From an uncultured Saprospiraceae bacterium (GTDB lineage: Bacteria; Bacteroidota; Bacteroidia; Chitinophagales; Saprospiraceae), in the NCBI GenBank assembly GCA_937944245.1, contig CALDYY010000078.1:35117-99116 (forward strand): a stretch of DNA of 64,000 nt, given 5' to 3'. Under the pieces are notes generated by a model. The model searched no databases. It had not been told where the DNA came from and saw nothing but the letters and a program-made list of their open reading frames with translations. A program made the translations under genes and the position numbers. This document shows positions 9,745 through 21,765 of this stretch, piece after piece. The first letter of the stretch is position 1, and every line of letters starts with the position of its first letter.

Positions 9745-10218
9745 TTATTCATACTTATACGGCAAAATTTTAGAATCTTTTACCGTAGAAAGTGTCATTA
9801 GCGTTTTTAAACGTTCGATTTCCTCAATTTGCGATAGTGTTTTAAACAGCAACTGCTCATAGGTTGGAATATCTTTACAAATGATTTTAATTAAAAAATC
9901 TGCCTCACCTGTAATGATGTAACATTCTATAATTTCCTCAATTTGCGCTATTTTTTCCAAAAAATTGTTTAGCGCATTTTCTTTTTGCCATGCCAGTGAT
10001 ACCAACACAAAAGTTTTGACATTCAACCCAATGGTTTGTGGATTTACGTGAGCATGGTAGCTCTCAATGATTTCAGTGCTTTCTAGTTTTTTCACGCGCT
10101 CTAATGTCGGTGCTGGAGAAAGCCCAATTTGCTTGGATAAGTCCAAGTTAGTGATTTTACTGTTTTGCTGAAGAATTTTTAAAATTCTCAGGTCTATTCG
10201 GTCTAGTTTGTCTGCCAT
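9745..10218 (-). CDS. Lrp/AsnC family transcriptional regulator
   Basis: From ATG at 10218 the product is 157 residues, the normal family size; an ATG at 10299 would add 27 untypical residues. The N-terminal winged helix (LDRIDLRILKILQQNSK...LSKQIGLSPAPTLERVKKLE) is followed by the RAM/AsnC ligand-binding domain with the segment ITGEADFLIKIICKD. Such proteins sense amino acids or related metabolites and act as octamers. No biosynthetic gene lies next to it, so the target is unknown; a perfect 8-bp inverted repeat about 200 bases upstream (10421-10443) could be an operator, but that is speculative. Confidence 0.92.
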   Translation of the reverse strand: MADKLDRIDLRILKILQQNSKITNLDLSKQIGLSPAPTLERVKKLESTEIIESYHAHVNPQTIGLNVKTFVLVSLAWQKENALNNFLEKIAQIEEIIECYIITGEADFLIKIICKDIPTYEQLLFKTLSQIEEIERLKTLMTLSTVKDSKILPYKYE

Positions 10219-10582
10219 TTTATAAGCTTGATTTAGTTGATTTAACTTGATTGAATCCAAAAAGTTGCACAATATATTCATCAAAAAAATAAAACACAAG
10301 TTTTTTAAAAAAAAACCTACGCATATTCTTTAGAATTTATTTTCTACTAAGTATAGCTATGGCTAATTATTCATCTTCATAGTAAATTTATCAACAATTA
10401 ATGTTAATTATTATACATAACAATACAGAAAATAGCTGTATTGGACACTTTTATCACCACCATATTTTATTCTCTTTTAATTCAGATAAGCTATCCTTAT
10501 CAAGAAAGTAAGTACAAAAAGCATTTTATTTCTCAAAATATTTAATCTTTGTCCTAGACGATTTGTTATTAGCAAAAGCACT
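10219..10582. other. Intergenic region between the Lrp-family gene and the thiamine operon
   Basis: This 364-base AT-rich stretch holds the divergent promoters. One perfect inverted repeat is visible: CAATACAG (10421-10428), 7-nt spacer, CTGTATTG (10436-10443). Just before the riboswitch the word TTTAATCTTTG (10541-10551) is close to a TAnnTTTG box but one base off. No open frame or RNA gene was found. Confidence 0.5.
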
Positions 10583-10661
10583 TTAGGGGTGTCCAGTATA
10601 AATGGGCTGAGAATATACCCTTAACACCTGATGCAGTTCATGCTGCCGTAGGGAAAAGTGG
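10583..10661 (+). promoter_or_regulatory. TPP riboswitch (THI box) controlling the thiamine operon
   Basis: The conserved THI-box blocks occur in order: AGGGGTGTCC (P1/P2 side), GGGCTGAGAA, the ATACCCTTAACACCTGAT core, and CTGCCGTAGGGAAAAGTGG at the 3' side. They lie about 90 bases before thiS, the first gene of a thiamine operon, which is the expected place. Thiamine pyrophosphate binding would shut the operon off. The expression platform is not clear: a short hairpin (AGAGT-AA-ACTCT, 10667-10678) follows, without a U tract, so translational control is as likely as attenuation. Confidence 0.95.
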
Positions 10662-10748
10662 TTGATAGAGTAAACTCTTCTTGCTCCATCATTCATAATG
10701 TCACATCTTAAAGTGCCTACATTATTAGTTATTTCAACCTGTTTGTTT

Positions 10749-12864
<2,116 letters not shown>

Positions 12865-12865
<1 letters not shown>

Positions 12866-14241
12866 TGAAGTCAACAACAAACGTGATTGTTCTTTCTTCA
12901 CCTACTTCGGTGGAGGAAGAACACGCTAAAGTCATTCAACTATTTGAAGCAGGTTTAGAGCGATTTCACTTGCGCAAACCCAATTTTAGTGATGTGGACT
13001 ACGCACAATGGCTAGCACAAATTCCAAATTTTTATTGGAACAGAATTGTGCTGCATCATCATTATCATTTGGCGGAGCAGCTAGGTTTAGGAGGTATTCA
13101 TTTGACAGAGCAAGCCAGAAAAAACTGGACTAGAGCAATGTTGGAAGCACAAATAAGGAACTTCAAGGCAGAGGGACTACTTGTTTCTGCTGCGGTACAT
13201 CAACGCAACGATTTTGAGGTGTTGGGACATCTTTGCGATTATGTGCTCGTAGGTCCTGTATTTGACAGTATTTCCAAACCTAATCACTATGCCAACGAAA
13301 ATTTGAACGTTCAGCTATGGAAAGAAGATAACACTTGCCCTTTAATTGCGTTAGGAGGCATCACTCCACAGAATATTCCCTTAGCAGTAAAAAAAGGATT
13401 TGATGGTGTAGCGGTATTAGGCTATCTGTGGCAAAAACCAAGCCATTTAATCGCTCAATTCAAGCAACTTCAAGATGCTTTCGACAAACCATTTACGGCT
13501 CTACCGCGTCAGCATCGCCCCTATGTACTGACAATTGCTGGACATGACCCCAGTGCAGGTGCAGGTTTGAGCGCAGATTTAAAGACGATGGAACAACTTC
13601 AAGTGTATGGCTTGAGCGTTTGCACCGCTTTGACGGTACAAAATGACCGAGATTTTGAAGCAGTGGAATGGGTAAGTCAAGTGTCAATTTTACAACAAAT
13701 TCGAATACTTCAACAACGTTTCAATATTGCAGTGGTGAAAGTTGGATTGATTGAAAACTGGGAAACACTCAAACACATAACAGAAGCGTTTGAAGGTACT
13801 CCAATTATTTTTGACCCTATTTTAAAAGCTAGTGCAGGTTTTGAGTTTCATCAACAATTTGAAGCCTTGACATTGCTCAAGGGTATTACTTTGATTACGC
13901 CCAATAGTGAAGAAATATTAAAAATCGTGCCAGAACCCTCACCAGAATTGGCGGCGCAAGTGTTAAGCTATCACTGTGCTGTACTACTAAAAGGAGGACA
14001 TAGAGCGCAAAATATAGGTGAAGACGAACTCTGGCAACACGGGCAGTGCATCGCGCGATTTCCTGCTGAACAAAAAAGCGACTGGGAAAAACATGGTTCT
14101 GGTTGTGTTCTTTCAGCAGCGATTGCAAGTGAATTGGCAAAAGGGAGTACCTTAATATTAGCCTGTCAAAAAGCAAAACATTATGTGGAGCAGTTCCTGA
14201 CAAGTAATGTTAGTTTATTAGGATATCATTTTTCGGATTAA
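12865..14241 (+). CDS. thiD: Fusion: TenI/ThiE-like domain + HMP(-P) kinase ThiD
   Basis: A 458-residue two-domain protein. Residues 1-205 form a TenI/ThiE-like TIM barrel with GGIHLTEQ and VLVGPVFDSISKPN. The NDR..D metal- and diphosphate-binding segment of true ThiE is replaced by LHHHYHLAEQLG, so this half probably does not make thiamine phosphate. Residues 215-458 are ThiD: TIAGHDPSAGAGLSADLKT, VKVGLIENWE, FDPILKASAG, LLKGGH and the catalytic loop GSGCVLSAAIA. The second half phosphorylates HMP and HMP-P. Such a joint protein could hand products between steps, but the N-terminal activity is uncertain. It overlaps thiC by one base. Confidence 0.9.
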
Positions 14242-14330
14242 AATATGAAATAAAAGTTATTCAATAGAAAGAAAACTTTAGCCAAAAGTACGCTTACAAC
14301 AAGTTAAGTTGTTGAAAAACAGTATCCTAA

Positions 14331-14981
14331 ATGAAAAAACACATTGAACGTTTACAATATATTAGTCAAGGTGAGAACGCAATAGCACACCTTGAAGCCA
14401 TAGCGAGTGCCTATGGAGCGGGTTGTAAGTGGGTGCAGTTACGCATGAAAGATACAGCAACGAACGAATTGTTCAACATAGCACAGCAAGCGAAAGCCAT
14501 CAGTAAATCCTATGATAGCACTTTGATAATCAATGATTTTCCATTAATAGCTAAAGCAGTAAATGCCGATGGTGTTCACTTAGGTTTAACGGATATGACA
14601 CATGAGCAAGCAAAGACAACATTAGGGGAAACATTCATCATTGGTGGCACTGCCAATACGATAGACGATATTAGAAAATATGTTGCAGAAGGAGTAGTGG
14701 ACTATATCGGTTTAGGTCCTTTTCGCTTCACGACAACTAAACAAAAACTTAGTCCAATACTAGGAGTGGAAGGTTATCAACGCATTATGGATTTATGCCG
14801 TGCAGAAAATATCAATATTCCCATTATAGCTATTGGCGGTATTGAATTAGAGGATGTACCTATCATTATGTCCACTGGAGTATATGGAATTGCTGTTTCT
14901 GGTTTAATTACCAAAGCTGCTAAAAAAGAAGAATTGATTAAAACACTACTGGATATGATACATTCATCATCAGTAAATTAA
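14331..14981 (+). CDS. thiE: Thiamine phosphate synthase ThiE
   Basis: A 216-residue enzyme that joins HMP-diphosphate to the thiazole phosphate to give thiamine phosphate. Seen: WVQLRMKD near the start, [19 protein letters not shown] (diphosphate and metal site), [15 protein letters not shown] (substrate loop) and [11 protein letters not shown] near the phosphate site. Unlike the TenI-like half of the upstream fusion, it keeps the N-D motif, so it is the likely active synthase of the pair. An 89-base gap precedes it, with a small hairpin (CAACAA/TTGTTG near 14297-14314); thiG follows after 13 bases. Confidence 0.96.
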   Translation: MKKHIERLQYISQGENAIAHLEAIASAYGAGCKWVQLRMKDTATNELFNIAQQAKAISKSYDSTLIINDFPLIAKAVNADGVHLGLTDMTHEQAKTTLGETFIIGGTANTIDDIRKYVAEGVVDYIGLGPFRFTTTKQKLSPILGVEGYQRIMDLCRAENINIPIIAIGGIELEDVPIIMSTGVYGIAVSGLITKAAKKEELIKTLLDMIHSSSVN

Positions 14982-14994
14982 AAATTCAATCATT

Positions 14995-15768
14995 ATGAAA
15001 GCACTACAAATTGCGGATAAAATCTTTCATTCTCGCTTATTCACAGGTACAGGAAAATTCAGCTCACCCGAAGTTATGGAAGCTGCCATTTTGGCTTCTG
15101 GTTCGGAATTGACGACCGTTGCCCTCAAGCGCGTGGACGTGCAAAACAAACAAGACCAAATGATTCACCATTTGCAACATCCGCACATTCATTTACTGCC
15201 TAATACTTCTGGCGTTCGCTCGGCTAAAGAAGCTATTTTTGCTGCTCAACTCGCAAGAGAAGCACTAGAAACAAACTGGTTAAAACTCGAAATCCATCCC
15301 GACCCCAAATATTTAATGCCAGACCCTATCGAAACACTAAAAGCAACAGAAGCACTAGCCAAGTTAGGATTTATTATTTTGCCTTACATTCATGCCGACC
15401 CAGTGCTGTGCAAGCTGCTTGAAAATGCAGGTACAGCAGCCGTCATGCCATTGGGCGCGCCCATTGGTAGTAACAAAGGTTTAAAAACATTGGATTTTTT
15501 GGAAATTATTATTGAGCAAAGCAAAGTCCCCGTTATTGTGGATGCAGGCATTGGCGCACCTTCTCATGCGGCACAAGCACTAGAAATGGGTGCAGATGCA
15601 GTGCTAGTGAACACCGCTATTGCTGTGGCTGGCGACCCAGTAGCAATGGCAAAAGCCTTTAAATTAGCAGTAGAAGCAGGAAGAATGGCATTTGAAGCCA
15701 AATTAGGCAAGACAACAAATCACGCACAAGCCAGTAGCCCGTTAACTGCCTTTTTGAATCAACTGTAA
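14995..15768 (+). CDS. thiG: Thiazole synthase ThiG
   Basis: A 257-residue TIM-barrel enzyme that builds the thiazole phosphate ring from deoxyxylulose phosphate, dehydroglycine and ThiS-thiocarboxylate. Motifs: [14 protein letters not shown] at the start, TTVALKRVD with the Schiff-base lysine, [17 protein letters not shown], and the phosphate-binding [32 protein letters not shown]. Length is normal. It is six bases before thiH, whose dehydroglycine it needs. Confidence 0.98.
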   Translation: MKALQIADKIFHSRLFTGTGKFSSPEVMEAAILASGSELTTVALKRVDVQNKQDQMIHHLQHPHIHLLPNTSGVRSAKEAIFAAQLAREALETNWLKLEIHPDPKYLMPDPIETLKATEALAKLGFIILPYIHADPVLCKLLENAGTAAVMPLGAPIGSNKGLKTLDFLEIIIEQSKVPVIVDAGIGAPSHAAQALEMGADAVLVNTAIAVAGDPVAMAKAFKLAVEAGRMAFEAKLGKTTNHAQASSPLTAFLNQL

Positions 15769-15774
15769 AAGAAC

Positions 15775-16905
15775 ATGAAAACGTTTAAATCTGTTTTTGA
15801 ACAATATAATTGGGCAGAAGTTGCTCAATCTATTTATAGCAAGACCGAGCAGGATGTTCAAAATGCTTTAGCTAAACCACATCGGGATATAGAGGATTTT
15901 AAAGCATTGATTGCTCCAGCAGCTATCCCCTATTTGGAGCAAATGGCACAGTTGAGCCATGCACTCACCCTGAAACGCTTTGGCAGAACCATGCAAATGT
16001 ATGCTCCGCTCTATCTTTCCAATGAGTGTCAAAATATTTGTACTTATTGCGGCTTTAGCTTGGATAATCCCATGCCTAGACGCACGCTTTCAGGGAGTGA
16101 AATACTAAAAGAAGTATTTGCCCTCAAAGCAATGGGCTATGACCATGTGCTTTTGGTAACGGGCGAAGCCAATAAAACGGTAGGTATGGACTACTTCAAA
16201 AAAGCATTTGAGGTCATTCGCCCTCATTTTTCCCATATTTCGATGGAAGTGCAACCATTAGAACAAGAAGAATATGAGGACTTAATTGAATTAGGATTGA
16301 ATACGGTATTGGTCTATCAAGAAACCTATCATAAAGAAAAGTATAAAATACACCACCCCAAGGGTAAAAAATCCAATTTTTCTTATCGCTTGGATACGCC
16401 TGACCGCCTAGGCAAGGCAGGTATCTTCAAAATTGGGTTAGGCTGCTTAATTGGTTTAGAGGATTGGCGAGTAGATAGTTTTTTTACTGCGCTACATTTG
16501 GATTATTTAGAGCGTACTTATTGGCAAACAAAATATTCAATTTCCTTCCCTCGTTTGCGTCCATTTTCAGGTGGTTTTGTACCTGAAGTAGTCATTACGG
16601 ATAGAGAATTAGTCCAGTTAATTTGTGCTTGGCGCATTTTTAATGAAGAGGTAGAACTATCCATTTCTACTAGAGAATCTGCGCATTTTCGCAACCACGT
16701 TATCAAATTGGGTATTACTTCGATGAGTGCAGGTTCAAAAACAAATCCTGGTGGTTATGCCGTAGAGCCTCAATCGTTGGAACAATTTGAAATTTCAGAT
16801 GAGCGCACGCCCAAAGCGATAGCACAAATGCTGCAACAGCAAGGTTATGAACCTGTTTGGAAGGACTGGGATATATCCTACGACCTGCCCAAAAACGTCG
16901 GATAA
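15775..16905 (+). CDS. thiH: 2-iminoacetate synthase ThiH (radical SAM)
   Basis: A 376-residue radical SAM enzyme that splits tyrosine to p-cresol and dehydroglycine, the glycine-derived substrate of ThiG. The CX3CX2C cluster motif is present as CQNICTYC (C85, C89, C92), followed by GFSLDNP; LYLSNECQN and LRPFSGGF are also typical. Use of ThiH rather than ThiO implies an oxygen-independent route. It is the last gene of the riboswitch operon here; no thiF follows. Confidence 0.97.
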   Translation: MKTFKSVFEQYNWAEVAQSIYSKTEQDVQNALAKPHRDIEDFKALIAPAAIPYLEQMAQLSHALTLKRFGRTMQMYAPLYLSNECQNICTYCGFSLDNPMPRRTLSGSEILKEVFALKAMGYDHVLLVTGEANKTVGMDYFKKAFEVIRPHFSHISMEVQPLEQEEYEDLIELGLNTVLVYQETYHKEKYKIHHPKGKKSNFSYRLDTPDRLGKAGIFKIGLGCLIGLEDWRVDSFFTALHLDYLERTYWQTKYSISFPRLRPFSGGFVPEVVITDRELVQLICAWRIFNEEVELSISTRESAHFRNHVIKLGITSMSAGSKTNPGGYAVEPQSLEQFEISDERTPKAIAQMLQQQGYEPVWKDWDISYDLPKNVG

Positions 16906-16969
16906 TAAACATTTAGCAAAATAAAACGAAAGTATTTATTGAAATTACCTAGATTTATTGGAACTAATA

Positions 16970-19066
16970 ATGAAAACAATGTTCAAGGAACTATTCAAGC
17001 AAATGTATTTAAAGGCAATCCCTACTCGACCAGGAAAGCCTTATCCTTTGGGAGCTACAGTATATCCCGATGGTGTAAATTTTTGCCTCTATTCCAAATA
17101 TTCCAAAGAAATAGAATTATTATTATTTGACAATAAGTCAGACGCTAATCCAAGATATATTATTCCACTTGACCCAGAAATAAACCATACTTCTTATTAT
17201 TGGCATATTTTCGTGCCGGGACTAAAAGCAGGTCAGTTTTATGGCTACCGCGTAAAAGGCGATTTTGAACCTAAAAACGGACTTCGCTTTGACGGTACAA
17301 AATTGTTAGTTGACCCTTATGCCAAAGCAGTATCCATGACTAATTACGACCGAGCAGCAGCAACTATTCCAGGTGAAAACTGTGGTTGCGGCATCAAAAG
17401 TGTCGTCGTAGATAGCAGCCAATACGATTGGGAAGGTGATCAACCTTTGAATATCCCTATGAATAAATCAGTCATCTACGAGATGCACGTTGGTGGCTTT
17501 ACCAAACACCCGAATTCAGGTGTTCCAGCATTACTGCGAGGCACTTATTTAGGAGTAATTGAAAAAATTCCTTACCTAAAAGAGCTTGGTATAACTGCGG
17601 TTGAGCTATTACCTATTCACCAGTTTGACCCTTCCGATTTACCCGATTCAACATTGACTAACTATTGGGGATATAGTACCATTGCCTTTTTCGCACCACA
17701 TCATGGCTACGGCACAACCAACGACCCACTTACTACCCTAAATGAGTTTCGAGATATGGTTAAAGCCTTGCACAAAGCAGGTATTGAAGTTATTTTGGAT
17801 GTGGTATTCAACCATACTGCCGAAGGTAACCATGAAGGACCAACACTTTCCATGCGCGGTATTGCTAATAAAGTTTATTATGTCCTTGAAGATGACCAAC
17901 AATATTATAAAAATTACAGTGGTACGGGGAATACTATAAAAGCTAATCATTCTGTCGTTCGGCGATTTATTATGGATTGTCTGCGTTATTGGGTAACGGA
18001 AATGCACATAGATGGTTTTCGGTTTGATTTGGCTTCTGTCCTTTCAAGAGATGAAAAAGGCAATCCTATTGACAACTCGCCCATTTTGTGGGAAATTGAA
18101 TCTGACCCTATTCTTTCTCAATCCAAAATTATTGCTGAGGCTTGGGATTTAGGGCAATACCAACTTGGCAGTTTTATTGGCGATCGCTGGGCGGAGTGGA
18201 ATGGCAAATACAGGGATGATGTAAGAAAATTTATAAAAGGAGATGAAGGTATGATGCGCACTTTTGCACAGCGTATTACCGGTAGCCCCGATTTGTTTAA
18301 AAACTTGACGCGCAACCCTAGCCGAAGTATTAATTTTATTACCTGCCATGATGGTTTTTCAATGAATGACCTAGTGTCGTATAATGTGAAGCACAACTGG
18401 GCAAATGGTGAAAAAAACAGAGATGGACACAACGAAAATGAAAGTTGGAATCATGGAGAAGAGGGTCTAACTAAAGACCCAGCCATTGAAGCACTTCGCT
18501 TAAAACAAATTAAAAATTTCTTTGCTGTGCTTTTACTCTCTCAAGGCACACCTATGATAAATATGGGTGATGAAGTGCGTAGAACACAACAAGGCAACAA
18601 CAATGCCTATTGCCAAGATAACGAAATTAGTTGGATGGATTGGGATTTAGTAAAAAAGAATGAGGGGCTGCTGAAATTCGTGCAAAAATTAATTCGTTTT
18701 AGACTGGATACTGAATTTTTCCATGAAGATTATTTTTGGAGTCTAGCAAGCGATTCTAAAACTGCTTTCACTTTGCATGGTACAAAATTAGGAGAAGTGA
18801 TTTGGAGCAAGCATGCCCATGCTTTAGCATTTACACTTTACAATGAACAATACAAAAAAGCACTTCATGTAATGATAAATGCCTACTGGGAGTCGCTTGT
18901 TTTTGAGATACCTGAACTTTCTAGCGACAAATGGCGGCTATTACTCAATACGGCTAACCACCATCCTGATGATTTTTATTCTATTCAAAAAGACCCTCTC
19001 GTGGTGACAGATAAGCTAAAACTAGAAGCACGCTCCGTAGTAGCACTTTTTGCTTATGAGGAATAG
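16970..19066 (+). CDS. glgX: Glycogen debranching enzyme GlgX (GH13)
   Basis: From ATG at 16970 the product is about 698 residues; a TTG at 16958 would extend it by four. It hydrolyses alpha-1,6 branches of limit dextrins during glycogen breakdown. An N-terminal CBM48-like domain (PLGATVYPDGVNFCLYSK) precedes the GH13 barrel, with VVFNHTAEGN, the nucleophile motif GFRFDLAS, the acid IIAEAWD and ITCHDGF. Length matches GlgX/isoamylase. No glycogen synthase or phosphorylase gene is next to it, so it seems to be a lone gene. Confidence 0.95.
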   Translation: MKTMFKELFKQMYLKAIPTRPGKPYPLGATVYPDGVNFCLYSKYSKEIELLLFDNKSDANPRYIIPLDPEINHTSYYWHIFVPGLKAGQFYGYRVKGDFEPKNGLRFDGTKLLVDPYAKAVSMTNYDRAAATIPGENCGCGIKSVVVDSSQYDWEGDQPLNIPMNKSVIYEMHVGGFTKHPNSGVPALLRGTYLGVIEKIPYLKELGITAVELLPIHQFDPSDLPDSTLTNYWGYSTIAFFAPHHGYGTTNDPLTTLNEFRDMVKALHKAGIEVILDVVFNHTAEGNHEGPTLSMRGIANKVYYVLEDDQQYYKNYSGTGNTIKANHSVVRRFIMDCLRYWVTEMHIDGFRFDLASVLSRDEKGNPIDNSPILWEIESDPILSQSKIIAEAWDLGQYQLGSFIGDRWAEWNGKYRDDVRKFIKGDEGMMRTFAQRITGSPDLFKNLTRNPSRSINFITCHDGFSMNDLVSYNVKHNWANGEKNRDGHNENESWNHGEEGLTKDPAIEALRLKQIKNFFAVLLLSQGTPMINMGDEVRRTQQGNNNAYCQDNEISWMDWDLVKKNEGLLKFVQKLIRFRLDTEFFHEDYFWSLASDSKTAFTLHGTKLGEVIWSKHAHALAFTLYNEQYKKALHVMINAYWESLVFEIPELSSDKWRLLLNTANHHPDDFYSIQKDPLVVTDKLKLEARSVVALFAYEE

Positions 19067-19216
19067 TACATTTGCCATTTTAAAGCCCTAAAAATCGGTT
19101 GCTATAAATAGCTCAACTGCTTTGATAGTTAAACACACTTACTATTTTCATGTTCTGTATTCTACATTATAATAAAATAGCATTCACTTTAAAATTAGCT
19201 TTCTAAAGAATATAAA

Positions 19217-19948
19217 ATGAAAGACATTAAAATTGCTCCGTTTCAATTCAAACAATTTACCATTGAGCAAGACAAATGCCCAATGAAAGTAGGAACAGAT
19301 GGTGTGCTACTAGGCGCATGGGCAGATGTTGCCGAAGCAACATCAATTTTAGATATTGGCACAGGTACGGGCTTAATTGCTATTATGCTTGCCCAACGAA
19401 ATGCCATCGCACAAATACACGGTGTAGAAATTGATGAAGCGACGTGTAAACAAGCTAAACAAAATATGGAAAACGCAATTTGGAGTGATCGTTTAACAGC
19501 TTTCCCAGTTGCAATTCAAGAATTTGCCACCACCACTTCCAACACCTATGACCATATTGTGAGTAATCCGCCTTTTTTTACTGGTGGCACCTTTTCTGAT
19601 AATCAAGACCGTAATAGTATTCGACACACTGTGAAATTGCCACATGGCGATTTGTTAATCGCAGTTCGTAAACTCTTACAACCCAAAGGTAAATTTTCTC
19701 TTATTTTACCCTATCTCGAAGGATTGAGATTTGAAGAAATTGCCACAACTTACAATTTGCACTGTACAAGAAAGCTAGAAGTCCAAGCCAAAGCCGATAA
19801 ACCAATTGAACGATTATTGTTGCAATTTGAGCGAACAGCCAAAACACAAATCGTAGAAAAATTGGTTATTCAAAGGGAAGGTCGCAATGATTGGACAGAT
19901 GAATATATTAATTTAACTAAAGATTTTTACTTGAACATGTCTGATTAG
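19217..19948 (+). CDS. trmN6: tRNA1(Val) (adenine(37)-N6)-methyltransferase
   Basis: A 243-residue SAM-dependent methyltransferase. Features are the early KVGTDGVLLGAWA, the SAM loop LDIGTGTGLIA (about 45-55) and the adenine-N6 catalytic motif NPPFF (117-121), all as in TrmN6/YfiC, which methylates A37 of tRNA1(Val). Length is normal. It stands alone between glgX and the CcmD-like gene with gaps of about 150 and 110 bases. Confidence 0.93.
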   Translation: MKDIKIAPFQFKQFTIEQDKCPMKVGTDGVLLGAWADVAEATSILDIGTGTGLIAIMLAQRNAIAQIHGVEIDEATCKQAKQNMENAIWSDRLTAFPVAIQEFATTTSNTYDHIVSNPPFFTGGTFSDNQDRNSIRHTVKLPHGDLLIAVRKLLQPKGKFSLILPYLEGLRFEEIATTYNLHCTRKLEVQAKADKPIERLLLQFERTAKTQIVEKLVIQREGRNDWTDEYINLTKDFYLNMSD

Positions 19949-20060
19949 TGTGAATATGGACAAATAGAATAGCCGTACAACGACAATACCCAACAATAAG
20001 ATTAATTTCTTTTGATAGAAACAAAAAATAAAACGACATTTAACGCAAAAATTAAGTATT

Positions 20061-20282
20061 ATGAAAAAACAACTATGGCTAACAACGCTATTAACTTTCG
20101 TGGCAATTGCAACTATATATGCCCAATCTGAATCCACTGATTTCATGCGCAGTACAGGAAAAATATACGTAGTAGTTGCTGTTATCGTAATAGTGTTTCT
20201 AGGCATTGTTGCTTTTTTAATTCGCTTAGATAGAAAGCTAACCAAATTAGAAACTCAAATTAAAGAACATGGCAAAAATTGA
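20061..20282 (+). CDS. CcmD-like small membrane protein
   Basis: A 73-residue protein with a cleavable-looking N-terminal hydrophobic segment ending in YAQ, then one transmembrane helix (VVVAVIVIVFLGIVAFLI) and a charged tail LDRKLTKLETQI. This layout matches the CcmD family of Bacteroidota, small helpers of haem export in cytochrome c maturation. No ccmA, ccmB or ccmC lies near it; instead its last 14 bases overlap the start of the glutamate dehydrogenase gene. The family call rests on size and layout, so it is moderate. Confidence 0.7.
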   Translation: MKKQLWLTTLLTFVAIATIYAQSESTDFMRSTGKIYVVVAVIVIVFLGIVAFLIRLDRKLTKLETQIKEHGKN

Positions 20283-21708
20283 TCCTTCTTCTCAAACAAG
20301 TTTTTACGAAAGCGTACAAAACTATTTTGACAAAGCAGCACAACACACCAACCTACATCAAGGACTGTTAGACCAGATTAAAACTTGTAACGCTGTTTAC
20401 AAGATTAACTTTCCTGTAAGAATTAACGGAGAATACAAAATTATTGAAGCCTATCGCGCTCAACACAGCCACCACCGTTCACCTGTGAAAGGAGGTATTC
20501 GTTACAGCAATCATGTTACGATGGAGGAAACAATGGCACTGGCAACACTGATGACCTATAAGTGTGCTATTGTTGATGTTCCTTTTGGCGGAGCTAAAGG
20601 AGGTGTGAAAATCAACAGCCGCGACTACACACCAGAGCAGTTGGAAGCAATTACACGACGTTATGCTTTTGAGTTGATTAAGCGCAATATGCTCGGTCCG
20701 GCTATTGATGTTCCCGCTCCCGACTACGGTACTGGCGCACGAGAAATGGCGTGGATTTATGATACTTACCGCACCATCAACCAAGATAAGGATATTGATG
20801 CAGCGGGTTGCGTAACCGGAAAACCTGTCAGCCAAAATGGAGTGCGCGGACGAGAAGAAGCAACTGGTAGAGGTGTATTCTATGGCATCCGCGAGGCTTG
20901 TGAGATAAAAGAAGACATGAAAAAACTAAAGCTAAAAACAGGGCTTAAAGGCAAAACTATTGCTATTCAAGGACTTGGAAACGTAGGTTATCACACGGCT
21001 ACGATTGCTCAAGATGAGGGCGGAGCGATTATCGTTGGTGTGGCAGAAGTCGAAGGTGCGATTTACAAGAAAAGTGGTATTGATATTCACGAGCTACTAA
21101 AATTCAGAAAGGAAACAGGTTCAATTTTGAACTTTCCTGGAGCAATTTCTTATGGCAAAGAGGAACGTTCTATCATCATGGAATTTGAATGTGATATTCT
21201 AATTCCAGCAGCACTAGAAAATCAAATTACAATGGAAAATGCGCATTTGGTAAAAGCAAAAATCATAGCAGAAGCAGCTAACGGTCCAATTACATCCAAA
21301 GCGCAAGAAGTGTTGATTGAGAAAGGAATTATGGTCATTCCTGATGTGTTTTTAAATGCTGGTGGCGTAACTGTTTCTTATTTTGAATGGCTAAAAAATC
21401 TTTCTCACATGCGTTTCGGACGTATGGAAAAACGCTATAACCAGCAATCATATAACCAAATGATTGACTTGATAGAAAAAACAACAGGTAAATCAGTGAG
21501 TGCTAGAGACCGATTGATGGTTGCTAAAGGAGCGGATGAAATTGATTTGGTGCGTTCTGGTTTAGAAGAAACCATGATAAATGCTTATCAACAATGCAGA
21601 GAAATTATGGTACAAAATCCTAAAGTAGATTGCCTTAGAACAGCAGCTTTTTTGAATGCTATTCAAAAAATTAGCACCGACTATTTAGCTTTAGGGATAT
21701 TCCCATAG
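20269..21708 (+). CDS. gdhA: Glu/Leu/Phe/Val family dehydrogenase, probable glutamate dehydrogenase
   Basis: A 479-residue enzyme interconverting glutamate and 2-oxoglutarate plus ammonia. Substrate-side motifs are HHRSPVKGGIRYS, DVPFGGAKGGVKI with the catalytic lysine, and DVPAPDYGTGAREMAW; the nucleotide domain has AIQGLGNVGYHTA. About 50 residues longer than GudB/RocG because of an insertion near residues 210-225 and a longer C-terminus, as in many Bacteroidota members. Cofactor preference cannot be read reliably. The ATG lies within the end of the CcmD-like gene (14-base overlap). A strong terminator follows. Confidence 0.95.
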   Translation: MAKIDPSSQTSFYESVQNYFDKAAQHTNLHQGLLDQIKTCNAVYKINFPVRINGEYKIIEAYRAQHSHHRSPVKGGIRYSNHVTMEETMALATLMTYKCAIVDVPFGGAKGGVKINSRDYTPEQLEAITRRYAFELIKRNMLGPAIDVPAPDYGTGAREMAWIYDTYRTINQDKDIDAAGCVTGKPVSQNGVRGREEATGRGVFYGIREACEIKEDMKKLKLKTGLKGKTIAIQGLGNVGYHTATIAQDEGGAIIVGVAEVEGAIYKKSGIDIHELLKFRKETGSILNFPGAISYGKEERSIIMEFECDILIPAALENQITMENAHLVKAKIIAEAANGPITSKAQEVLIEKGIMVIPDVFLNAGGVTVSYFEWLKNLSHMRFGRMEKRYNQQSYNQMIDLIEKTTGKSVSARDRLMVAKGADEIDLVRSGLEETMINAYQQCREIMVQNPKVDCLRTAAFLNAIQKISTDYLALGIFP

Positions 21709-21717
21709 GATGGTACG

Positions 21718-21757
21718 AAAGATTTGCTGAGTATTGAAGATTCAGCAAATCTTTTTT
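21718..21757. terminator. Bidirectional terminator between gdhA and the SWIM protein gene
   Basis: AAAGATTTGCTGA (21718-21730) pairs perfectly with TCAGCAAATCTTT (21742-21754) over an 11-nt loop, and is followed by TTT. It lies ten bases after the gdhA stop and just before the stop of the convergent gene. This is one of the clearest terminators in the window. Confidence 0.88.
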
Positions 21758-21765
21758 ATTGCCTA

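Noticed and set aside
10698..10748. Longer thiS start at ATG 10698
   Set aside because: It would add 17 hydrophobic residues not found in ThiS; the ubiquitin-like fold begins at MQIKVNN (10749).
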